A DNA stretch of 64,000 bases from Doris montereyensis (lineage: Eukaryota; Mollusca; Gastropoda; Nudibranchia; Dorididae). Shown here in pieces: positions 36,660 to 46,689 of the stretch (position 1 is the first letter of the stretch; the number at the start of each line of letters is the position of its first letter). Under the pieces are notes generated by a model. The model saw only the letters and a list, made by a program, of their open reading frames with translations, did not search any database and was not told where the DNA came from. The stretch lies in contig JAXRKP010000098.1 of the NCBI GenBank assembly GCA_037039925.1, positions 110,001-174,000 of the forward strand. Direction: 5' to 3'. A program made the position numbers and the translations under genes.

Positions 36660-37615
36660 GATAGGGAGGAAAATAAGAAATAGCCATATGTTCTTAAATG
36701 TTCAAAAACTGTCTGAGGATATTGCTGAAGATAATTAAATTTAAACAACAGAAACATTGTTTGTCCTCATATTCAGAAAATTTCATAGTCAGAAGATTAG
36801 CATGGCTGTATTGTGAAATACACAGATCAATATATTTTATAAAACTTGCCCAAAACAATACAAACCAACAGAAAAACACATAATTGTTTAACCTCTCTGC
36901 AGTTATAAACAAACAGTACACACACACACATACAAAATATGAATTTTATCTCAGCCATTGTCTTTATTGAAGTTTAATGCATGAAATTAAATTAAACCTT
37001 CAATCAACATATATACATTAAAAAACATACTGTAATAGATTTAAAGGTGGAGATTTAATAGCAAAATAGTTTTTGTATATTTCATCAGTCTTTCCATCTT
37101 TTGTTAAAGTTCTGTTACAAAAAAAGTCATCCGCTTTTAATTTATAAATCTTTTGGACAATCTAGACTTGATTTGACTACGGCTGTACGAAGCCCGAAAC
37201 TTGGTACCTTTTATGCTCCCAGTTTAGACGAATTCAGCCTCACACCCACAAATGACAGAAGCTTTAGCCCTTGCCTCACTATATTTAGCCACCCAACCCC
37301 CCCCCATCCGATTACAAGAGCGTGCCTGGCTATGGGTGGAGACTGGAGACCAACTGTCAGCCATTCATGGCTTACCAAAGCGTGACAGTCGTCTGTATTA
37401 TCCCTGTGATCTCCAAATGACACACACACACACACACACACATATGCCCATTTACTGACTGACACTCAAGTCACAAGGTGCAAATGGTGCTCATGGTCCA
37501 CAATGAATGTTTTTGCCTTTTCACAACTTAACATACAACTGATGAAGATCACTAAATAAGGTGGTTTATAATTCACATTATTTAAGGCATTATAACGCCC
37601 ATGTTTTGATTTTTT
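36660..37615. other. GAB intron 2: no gene seen
   Basis: Unique AT-rich sequence with a short CA repeat at 37,421-37,441. A GC-richer patch at 37,190-37,400 gives short open frames on both strands but nothing I recognise. Confidence 0.5.
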
Positions 37616-37616
37616 T

Positions 37617-38191
37617 CCTCTGAAAATTAGTATCTTATGTAGAAATTTCTCTGAAAATAAGTATCTTATGTAGAAATTTCTCTGAAAATAAGTATCTTCT
37701 GTAGAAATTTCTCTAAAAATAAGTATCTTATGTAGAAATTTCTCTGAAAATAAGTATCTTATGTAGAAATTTCTCTAAAAATAAGTATCGTATGTAGAAA
37801 TTTCTCTGAAAATAATTATCTTATGTAGAAATTTCTCTGAAAATAAGTATCTTATGTAGAAATTTCTCTAAAAATAAGTATCTTATGTAGACATTTCTCT
37901 TAAAATAAGTATCTTATGTAGAAATTTCTCTAAAAATAAGTATCTTATGTAGAAATTTCTCTAGAAATAAGTATCTTATATAGAAATTTCTCTGAAAATA
38001 AGTATCTTATGTAGAAATTTCTCTAAAAATAAGTATCGTATGTAGAAATTTCTCTGAAAATAAGTATCTTATGTAGAAATTTCTCTGAAAATAAGTATCT
38101 TATGTAGAAATTTCTCTAAAAATAAGTATAGTATGTAGAAATTTCTCTGAAAATAAGTATCTTATGTAGAAATTTCTCTGAAAATAAGTAT
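37617..38191. repeat. 31-bp minisatellite, about 18 copies, beside GAB exon 2
   Basis: Units of AAAATAAGTATCTTATGTAG plus AAATTTCTCTG. The closing G alternates with A (CTCTG/CTCTA) in a partly regular order, and CTTA/CGTA varies. The array ends 33 bases from the exon 2 splice donor. Confidence 0.92.
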
Positions 38192-38223
38192 ACGGTGGGC
38201 AGCTTTATGCTAGTATGACCTAC

Positions 38224-38423
38224 TTTATTTTTGTAAACTGTCTTGATAGCCAACAGATAAGGAAGTGCTCAGAGTCAAGGGATTCTATGATCTGTTCACA
38301 CTGCTCTAGGTCTACAGATCCTTTTTTGTTGGTACAATGCTGGTCTTTGTAGTAATGCAGTTCGTACTGGTCAGGCAGGCTACCTGATGGCTTGCGCAGC
38401 ACAAAGTAGCGCTTTTTCCATTG
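38224..38423 (-). CDS. GAB1: GAB exon 2: core of the PH domain
   Basis: The exon begins QWKKRYFVLRKPSG and continues through DQYELHYYKD to DLEQCEQIIESL, the central strands of a GAB-type PH domain. The conserved W-K-K/R-R-[YW]-F-V-L-R and L.YYK.. segments are intact. PH domains of this family bind phosphoinositides, chiefly PIP3, and hold the scaffold at the membrane. Read literally, the frame after residues SEHF runs to a stop in unrelated sequence. Adding one base at the GG at 38,261-38,262 (CC on the coding strand) restores PYLLAIKTVYKNK, which fits the next PH strand and ends in phase 0 at a GTAGGT donor. The acceptor is a pyrimidine tract plus AG just before CAATGG. That acceptor and the first 23 exon bases are the repeat unit of the adjoining 59-bp minisatellite, and a 31-bp minisatellite ends only 33 bases past the donor. 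Confidence 0.87.
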
Positions 38424-38813
38424 CTGAAAAACACACAACATAGACATATATATGTAATCACAAAGTAGCGCTTTTTCCATTGCTGAAAAACACACAACAT
38501 AGACATATATATGTAATCACAAAAGTAGCGCTTTTTCCATTGCTGAAAAACACACAACATAGACATATATATGTAATCACAAAGTAGTGCTTTTTCCATT
38601 GCTGAAAAACACACAACATAGACATATATATGTAATCACAAAGTAGCGCTTTTTCCATTGCTGAAAAACACACAACATAAACATATATATGTAATCACAC
38701 AGTAGCGCTTTTTCCATTGCTGAAAACACACAACATAGACATATATATGTAATCACAAAGTAGCGCTTTTCCACTGCTCAAAAACACAAAATATAGACAT
38801 ATATATGTAATGG
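38401..38813 (-). repeat. 59-bp minisatellite made from a splice acceptor plus start of GAB exon 2
   Basis: Seven tandem copies, starting near 38,401, 38,460, 38,519, 38,579, 38,638, 38,697 and 38,755. On the minus strand each unit is GATTACATATATATGTCTAT, then GTTGTGTGTTTTTCAG, then CAATGGAAAAAGCGCTACTT plus TGT. The last copy in transcription order is the real exon 2 boundary; the six upstream copies repeat the pyrimidine tract, the AG and the first 23 coding bases (QWKKRYF). The copy farthest upstream is the most diverged. Confidence 0.92.
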
Positions 38814-38819
38814 AGAGGT

Positions 38820-39320
38820 TAATAAACTTCTATACAACATTGGTAAGTTGACTACGTATAGCTAGCAAAAACAACAAGGCCCAATAAAATGAAATATGGA
38901 CACACATGGCTGTATTCACAATGACGCATTGGATGACTTACTAAGTTTGGTTTGGTTTACTTTCTTGCCAATATTATGGCTGGGTTTTGGCAGCACTCAA
39001 GTTTATCTAATTTGGAAAAGGATGCCGACAGCATACAATGTATCTAGAAACTAATTTGACAGCACTTCAATCTCAAAGCTAGGGTCAAACCCGACATGTC
39101 CAGCATGAGCATGCGATTTGAACATCCTGCTGCTGGCATGTATACAAATTACAATATATCGATGCAATAAGGGATCAGAGTGAATCGATACATTTGTAAT
39201 TTGTATACATTTCACACCTTCAGTGTAAATTTTTGCCTTGATTGATGCTTCCTTTCATTCGTTCTCTATCATTTCTTCTTTCTACACCCAGTGACCTATA
39301 GATCTAGTCTTATAGCTATC
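38820..39320. other. GAB intron 1, near exon 2: no gene seen
   Basis: Unique sequence with no supported feature. Confidence 0.5.
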
Positions 39321-39404
39321 CTATTTTTTTCGTTCTTATTTCCCATACTCACCCCTCTCTCTCCTTTTCTTTCTTCCCTGCCTTTTTTCTCCCCCCCCTC
39401 TCTC

Positions 39405-39733
<329 letters not shown>

Positions 39734-39949
39734 CTCTCCTCCTTCTCTCTATTTCCTTCTCACCTTTTATCCCTTACTTATTTTCATATTTTTATTCTAG
39801 ATCTGAATCTCCCATTCTCGCTCATTCTTCACATCCCCCACTACTACGTTTCTTATCATCACTGTCTTTTTCTTTCTTTCTTCCTCCTTTCTGTTTTTCT
39901 TCTAGAGGTAGTACTTAGATCTAGATTCTAGATATTTCTCGTTTGTTGT

Positions 39950-39976
39950 CTGACGAAGGGTTATATCCGAAACGTC
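39950..39976 (+). ncRNA. Hammerhead-ribozyme-like core, copy 1
   Basis: The 27 bases comprise CTGACGA, then AGGGTTATATCC, then GAAAC and GTC. These match the hammerhead conserved pieces CUGANGA, a GG...CC stem-loop II, GAAA and a GUC cleavage triplet. Stem III is essentially absent and stem I is short (about three pairs by eye), as in minimal hammerheads of Penelope-like elements that act as dimers. Activity is not shown. Confidence 0.45.
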
Positions 39977-40215
39977 ACGTGTTTGTTCTGTCTTTATTAG
40001 TGGAGTTGTCATTTATTATCATTTCGCCACTGTTCATTATACGACTACGCCATTCACCGTTTCACTACGACTCCCGAGATATCTAATTTGATTTGTGATT
40101 TGACTGTTTGGACTAACTAGATCTGGACTGGCATTATTTATTCTAAAGTGCCTATAATTGGAATACAGATTTAGATTTAGATCTAGATACATCTAGAATA
40201 GATCTCGTGATTCAA

Positions 40216-41046
40216 GCATGAAGTTCCGCGAGGAGGATTGTGTTCAACTGGGCGACGGTAATGTGTAAACTTTTGATAAAGGAGTGAAAAATAAATTCAA
40301 AAAGGTCGCTGATGGAGGATATTTTTCTGACTTCTTCCGAAAAATGAAAGACTGGATTTGTCTATTGTATAGTATGTGAGGACAAAATGAATTACAGTAG
40401 CAATGGCAAGAAAGCTCTGGCTTTGCACGTGAATCGAGCTTCTCACTTAAACAAAGTGAAAGTTTAAAAAACTGAACAAAAAACCCAACCTCCGCTTGCT
40501 GCTATGTTTCAAAATTTGAACAAAAAACTGGACCTTAAAATTTCACTTGTTTCCTATCATGAAAAAAAGTTCAGTATTTTTCATCTTGACCAAAGGGCAT
40601 CCCTGTTTCATCATGTCGGAAATTCTTGACTTTGTTTATAGGAATTCAGACATTAAATCTATAGAAAATGGCTTGAGAAATAAATTTCGATGGAATTGGT
40701 TAGAGGAGAAGGATGGGAACCGAGAGTTCCTGTCTGTTTGCATTAGAAAACTGGCCAATCCAGGCCTGGTATTCTGCACGTATTGTAAAACTAAAGTTGA
40801 CTAGACTACAGTCAGAAAGGAAAATCGCACATCAAATGGCATTCTGACAGCGTGAGTCATAAGAAAAAGAGACAGATCCTGAATAGTAACCATGTTTCAC
40901 TAATATTCGAAGGGAAAACATGGGAGAAATTCTATAGTGATATCCTGCTGCACACAGGAATACTTATGTCAAAGTGGCAGTTTCCTCCATGCCCAGTACA
41001 ACTCGTTTTCTCTGACGATGTCATTAGGAGGACACACAAACCAGAC
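40216..41046 (+). pseudogene. Tandem CxxC-HxxxxxH zinc-finger modules of transposon type, decayed
   Basis: Two related modules lie in tandem. The first reads FRKMKD, then (after a one-base shift) GFVYCIVCEDKMNYSSNGKK and ALALHVNRASH. The second reads WLEEKDGNREFLSVCIRKL, then LVFCTYCKTKVD, then (after another shift) YSQKGKSHIKWHSDSVSH. Both have C-x2-C followed by about 16-18 residues and a His pair, resembling BED/TTF-type fingers found in hAT-related and other transposon proteins. Frames are broken in both modules and no DDE or RNase H domain follows before the 68-bp satellite. Lies in GAB intron 1 on the opposite strand. Confidence 0.5.
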
Positions 41047-41199
41047 TAGATAGATATCTATCTATCTATCAGTAGTCAGTCATATATAATCTATAAACAC
41101 AAGCGCTCAAGAGCATACACACGTACTGACAGATGAATCTTCTTGTTGACAAGAACATAGGTGCATGTGTATCCCTTGTTGAACCAGCACTGCTATCTA

Positions 41200-43740
41200 A
41201 AAGAAATCAAGTTTGAATGAGATGTGTTCAAAACAAACTAGCACTGCTAGTACTAGTAGAGGTAAAAGAAATCAAGTTTGAATGAGATGTGTTCAAAACA
41301 AACTAGCACTGCTAGTACTAGTAGAGTAGTAAAAGAAATCAAGTTTGAATGAGATGTGTTCAAAACAAACTAGCACTGCTAGTACTAGTAGAGTAGTAAA
41401 AGAAATCAAGTTTGAATGAGATGTGTTCAAAACAAACTAGCACTGCTAGTACTAGTAGAGTAGTAAAAGAAATCAAGTTTGAATGAGATGTGTTCAAGTT
41501 TGAATGAGAAAACAAACTAGCACTGCTAGTACTAGTAGAGTAGTAAAAGAAATCAAGTTTGAATGAGATGTGTTCAAAACAAACTAGCACTGCTAGTACT
41601 AGTAGAGTAGTAAAAGAAATCAAGTTTGAATGAGATGTGTTCAAAACAAACTAGCACTGCTAGTACTAGAAATCAAGTTTGAATGAGATGTGTTCAAAAC
41701 AAACCAGTAGTACTAGTAGAGTAAGAAATCAAGTTTGAATGAGATGTGTTCAAAACAAAAACTAACTGCTAGTACTAGTAGAGTAGTAAAAGAAATCAAG
41801 TTTGAATGAGATGTGTTCAAAACAAACCAGCACTGCTAGTACTAGTAGAGTAGTAAAAGAAATCAAGTTTGAATGAGATGTGAGCACTGCTAGTACTATA
41901 GAGTAGTAAAAGAAATCAAGTTTGAATGAGATGTATTCAAAACAAACTGCTAGTACTAGTAGAGTAGTAAAAGAAATCAAGTTTGAATGAGATGTGTTCA
42001 AAACAAACTAGCACTGCTAGTACTAGTAGAGTAGTAAAAGAAATCAAGTTTGAATGAGATGTGTTCAAAACAAACTAGCACTGCTAGTAAAGAGTAGTAA
42101 AAGAAATCAAGTTTGAATGAGATGTGTTCAAAACAAACTAATACTAGTAGAGTTAAAAGAAATCAAGTTTGAATGAGATGTGTTCAAAACAAACTAGCAC
42201 TGCTAGTACTAGTAGAGTAGTAAAAGAAATCAAGTTTGAATGAGATGTAAAACAAACTAGCACTGCTAGTACTAGTAGAGTAGTAAAAGAAATCAAGTTT
42301 GAATGAGATGTGTTCAAAACAAACTAGCACTGCTAGTACTGAAATCAAGTTTGAATGAGATGTGTTCAAAACAAACTAGCACTGCTAGTACTAGTAGAGT
42401 AGTAAAAGAAATCAAGTTTGAATGAGATGTGTTCAAAAATCAAGTTTGAATGAGATGTGTTCAAAACAAATAGTACTAGTAGAGTAGTAAAAGAAATCAA
42501 GTTTGAATGAGATGTGTTCAAAACAAACTAGCACTGCTAGTACTAGTAGAGTAGTAAAAGAAATCAAGTTTGAATGAGATGTGTTCAAAACAAACTAGCA
42601 CTGCTAGTACTAGTAGAGTAGTAAAAGAAATCAAGTTTGAATGAGATGTGTTCAAAACAAACTAGCACTGCTAGTACTAGTAGAGTTCAAAACAAACTAG
42701 CACTGCTAAACTAGTAGAGTAGTAAAAGAAATCAAGTTTGAATGAGATGTGTTCAAAACAAACTAGCACTGCTAGTACTAAAAGAAATCAAGTTTGAATG
42801 AGATGTGTTCAAAACAAACTAGCACTGCTAGTACTAGTAGAGTAGTAAAAGAAATCAAGTTTGAATGAGATGTGTTCAAAACAAACTTTGAATATGTTTG
42901 TAAAGTAGTAAAAGAAATCAAGTTTGAATGAGATGTGTTCAAAACAAACTTTGATCAAGTTTGAATGAGATGTGTTCAAAACAACAAACTAGCACTGCTA
43001 GTACTAGTAGAGTAGTAAAAGAAATCAAGTTTGAATGAGATGTGTTCAAAACAAACTAGCACCTAGTACAGTAGAGTAGTAAAAGAAATCAAGTTTGAAT
43101 GAGATGTGTTCAAATCAAACTAGCACTGCACTAGTAGAGTGTGAAAATCAAGTTTGAATGAGATGTGTTATTGCACTGCTAGTACTAGTAGAGTAGTAAA
43201 AGAAATGTTTGAATGAGATGTGTTCAAAACAAACTAGCACTGCTAAGCCTAGTAGAGTAGTAAAAGAAATCAAGTTTGAAATCCACTTTGGGTAAAAGAA
43301 ATCAAGTTTGAATGAGATTTGTTCAAAACAAACTAGAAAATCGATGTTAAAGAAATCAAGTTTGAATGAGATGTGTTCAAAACAAACTTTGCACTGCTAG
43401 TCTAGTAGAAAAAGAAATCAAGTTTGAATGAGATGTGATTAAAAGAAATCAAGTTTGAATGAGATGACCCTTGATGTTTGAAGTTTGGAGAACACACACA
43501 ACTATAGAGTGAAATCTCAAAACAAACTAGCACTGCTTTATTTGATGTTTGAATGAGGAGAACAAACTAGCACAACTAGTAGAGTAGTGCAAGTTTGAAT
43601 GAGATGTGTTCAAAACAAACCAGCACTGTTTAGTTTGAAATGTTTGAAGAGATGTATTCAAAACAAACAGCACTGCTAGTACTAGTAGAGTAGTAAAAGA
43701 AATCAAATTTGAATGAGATGTGTTCAAAACAAACTAGTCT
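41200..43740. repeat. 68-bp satellite array, about 36 copies
   Basis: Monomer AACTAGCACTGCTAGTACTA, then GTAGAGTAGTAAAAGAAATC, then AAGTTTGAATGAGATGTGTT and CAAAACAA. Copies at the left are near identical; from about 42,880 they become increasingly truncated and mixed with pieces of the neighbouring 50-bp unit. In GAB intron 1. Confidence 0.92.
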
Positions 43741-44672
43741 GCTAGTATGTTTAGTTTTGATGTTTGAAGAGGAGAACGAAACAGTGTGCCTGATACTACA
43801 GGTGTCTGATGTTATGAACTTTTTATCTTTGATGTTTGACCCTTGATGTTTGAAGGGAGAACACACAACAACATATGGATGTTTGAAACACACAACATAG
43901 GTGTCTGGTATGTTTATTTGATGTTTGAAGAAGGAGAACACAAACAACATAGGTGTTTATTTGATGTTTGAAGGGAGAACACACACAACACAGGTGCCTG
44001 GTATGTTTATTTGATGTTTGAAGGGAGAACACACACATACTGGTATGTTTAATGAAGGGAGAACACACACAATAGGTGTCTGGTATGTTTATTTGATGTT
44101 TGAAGAGAGAACACACACTATAGGTGTCTGGTATGTTTATTTGATGTTTCAAGGGAGAACACACACAATATAGGTGTCTGGTATGTTTATTTGATGTTTC
44201 AAGGGAGAACACACACAATAGGTGTCAGGTGCCTGGTATGTTTTTATGTTTGATGTTTCATTTGATGTTTCAAGGAGAACACACACACAATATAGGTGTC
44301 TGGTATGTTTATTTGATGTTTGAAGGGAGAACACACACAATATAGGTGTCTGGTATGTTTATTTGATGTTTCAAGGGAGAACACACACAATATAGGTGTC
44401 TGGTATGTTTATTTGATGTTTCAAGGGAGAACACACACAATACAGGTGCCTGGTATGTTTATTTGATGTTTCAAGGGAGAACACACACAATATAGGTGCC
44501 TGGTATGTTTATTTGATGTTTGAAGGGAGAACACACACAATATAGGTGCCTGGTATGTTTATTTGATGTTTGAAGGGAGAACACACACAATATAGGTGCC
44601 TGGTATGTTTATTTGATGTTTGAAGGGAGAACACACACAATATAGGTGCCTGGTATGTTTATTTGATGTTTG
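43740..44672. repeat. 50-bp satellite array, about 17 copies
   Basis: Monomer ATTTGATGTTTGAAGGGAGA, then ACACACACAATATAGGTGTC, then TGGTATGTTT. TTTGAAGG/TTTCAAGG and GTGTCTGG/GTGCCTGG variants occur in blocks. Copies at the right are uniform, those at the left are irregular. Confidence 0.9.
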
Positions 44673-44679
44673 GAAAGAT

Positions 44680-45185
44680 TGGACTTACAACGCAATCATT
44701 TAAAGAATGGCAGCGATTAGTTCTCCTAAACAAGATATGCTGGAATATTTCTAGCACAGGTAGAAGTAGTAAATAAGTGTTGGTAAATACATAGAGGATG
44801 GAAGTGAACAAAAAATATATTGCGCATATGAAGGTTGAGAGATAAGAAAATTACAAAATATTTTTGGCCTAAGAACTACTACTCGATCAAATTAATTCTC
44901 AAAAGAAGGAAATATTCAAAGTTTCAAGAACACTACCAATATTCAAAATAGACAATGAAAACACTGATGGACAGATACATGACACATGCGTGACAAACAT
45001 CTTTTTTCATGGAAAAGAAAATTATTTTATATGTTTAAAAAAGATGAATATGGATTCAAGAAAATGTAGTAAAACTTCAATCATTCCAATGGAAATAGAT
45101 TAACTCAAAGATTAAACATCACAGCCTGATAGACAGGGCCATCCCATCACATCCTGTTGGGATTCTGATTTGTTTAATTCTACAG
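44680..45185. other. GAB intron 1: no gene seen
   Basis: Unique AT-rich sequence between two arrays; nothing supported. Confidence 0.5.
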
Positions 45186-45188
45186 ATT

Positions 45189-45600
45189 TGGCAGATCTAA
45201 ATACAAAGTGAGTTGCCAAAATAACAAACATCATAATCTAACCAGATCTAAATACAAAGTGAGTTGCCAAAATGACCAACGCCATAATCTAACCAGATCT
45301 AAATACAAAGTGAGTTGCCAAAATGACCAACGGCATAATCTAACCAGATCTAAATACAAAGTGAGTTGCCAAAATGACCAACGTCATAATCTAACCAGAT
45401 CTAAATACAAAGTGAGTTGCCAAAATAACAAACATCATAATCTAACCAGATCTAGACACAAAGTGAGTTGCCAAAATAACAAACATCATAATCTAACCAG
45501 ATCTAGACACAAAGTGAGTTGCCAAAATAACAAACATCATAATCTAACCAGATCTAGACACAAAGTGAGTTGCCAAAATAACCAACAACAGCATCATCAC
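45189..45600. repeat. 51-bp minisatellite, 8 copies
   Basis: Units of AAATACAAAGTGAGTTGCCA, then AAATGACCAACGTCATAATC, then TAACCAGATCT. The first group has CTAAATAC and the last group CTAGACAC, so two subtypes are segregated. Because 51 is divisible by three, one plus-strand frame is open for 145 codons (17-residue repeat SCQNNKHHNLTRSKYKV). Confidence 0.92.
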
Positions 45601-45604
45601 ACAG

Positions 45605-46065
45605 ACTTACAAATCATTGCAATACTTTACCCAGTATATGGCTGAAATTTCCCGGAAATAAGCACCGAGTCAAATTCACACACACATTTTTTTTAAAAAA
45701 GAACAAAATCCTGCTGTGTTTATAATTAAAATCCACATTTAACAACTTCTCACGTGTACAACTAAGGCAAGAGTTGCTAAGTAATCCACACACTCACTAC
45801 TCACACTCTCTCAGAGACAACGTCATCAAGTGCCCACTTAGACTTGGACCGCAATATGACCAGACCTAATGATTGAATCATCCTCTTAACTTATGTGTTG
45901 TTAACAAGATCCTCTTCCTACTCTATATGAGTATGAGGCTAGGGACACACCTCTTGACTGCAGCATGGACAAGTTTTCTTTCAACTAGCAGCTAGCAAAA
46001 TAGCATAAAGATGATCATAACACACAAAATGACTTTAGGAACAAATGTGATGATGAACATCATAG
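45605..46065. other. GAB intron 1: no gene seen
   Basis: Unique sequence with no supported feature. Confidence 0.5.
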
Positions 46066-46069
46066 TATA

Positions 46070-46250
46070 AATTCCCTTAGCCTTTGGTCAACCAAGACCC
46101 GCCTGCAAGGCAGCAGGAGACTCGTGGAGGGCGGGACCCCTAATCCCCGTACAGGTGCTTACCTGTCCACTACCCGGAGTTAACCCTGACAGAAAATAAC
46201 AACCTGCTGCCTTGCGGGCTGGTTTTGAGCGACCAAAGGCTAAGGGAATT
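46070..46250. mobile_element. 181-bp MITE with ~45-bp terminal inverted repeats
   Basis: The ends AATTCCCTTAGCCTTTGGTC (46,070-46,089) and its exact reverse complement (46,231-46,250) are a perfect 20-bp inverted pair. Inside them GCAAGGCAGCAG and CTGCTGCCTTGC continue the pairing with a few mismatches. The interior is GC-richer than the surroundings and has no frame of interest. No target duplication can be separated from the AATT at the ends, so the superfamily is open. Confidence 0.7.
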
Positions 46251-46297
46251 AAATTTCTTTCTTTCTTTATCAGGTCCCATTCTACCTTCCGGTGTAT
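46251..46297 (-). mobile_element. LINE 3'-end fragment, minus orientation
   Basis: On the minus strand it reads CCATACACCGGAAGGTAGAA, then TGGGACCTGATAAAGAAAGA with a GAAA tail. It matches the 3' end of the LINE remnant near 55,190-55,250 and another fragment at 46,425-46,475. Confidence 0.7.
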
Positions 46298-46424
46298 GGG
46301 GGAGTTAACCCTGACAGAAAATAACAAAGCCTGGTAGGGGGGCCTCAAGGTGGCAGCTCCACCATCTACCTAGGGTACAGTGGGCCAATCCCTGCTTATC
46401 TAAAACCAAACTGATTCAAAGAAA
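46298..46424. other. Spacer between two LINE tails, with a repeated 25-bp segment
   Basis: The segment GAGTTAACCCTGACAGAAAA continuing to TAAC occurs here at about 46,302 and also inside the MITE at about 46,176, suggesting a local duplication or template switch. Confidence 0.5.
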
Positions 46425-46475
46425 CCCATACACCGGAAGGTAGAATGGGAGCTCATAAAGAAAGAAAGAAAGTAT
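46425..46475 (+). mobile_element. LINE 3'-end fragment, plus orientation
   Basis: Reads CCATACACCGGAAGGTAGAA, then TGGGAGCTCATAAAGAAAGA with a GAAA tail. The same 3' end as the 55.2 kb LINE, here severely 5'-truncated. Confidence 0.7.
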
Positions 46476-46689
46476 AAATTCACTGATCATGCCAAGAGTT
46501 ATATATAAATGTAATTTTTTTAAATCTACATTATTTGAGATAAAACAGATTCAATGACAACCAGATCAAATGAAAAAAAAAGTTTAAAAGAGAATTTGGA
46601 TGTTTCCCCATTAACTGTTCCAATTGAGCGAAAGAAGTGAAATGGAATTAAATACATGACATGAAGGTAGTGCACAAACTCTATCAGGT

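Noticed and set aside
38220..38774. Overlapping minus-strand frames containing repeated QQWKKRYF and MCFSAMEKALLCDY
   Set aside because: Only the final copy joins the PH domain; the others are frames through the 59-bp minisatellite.
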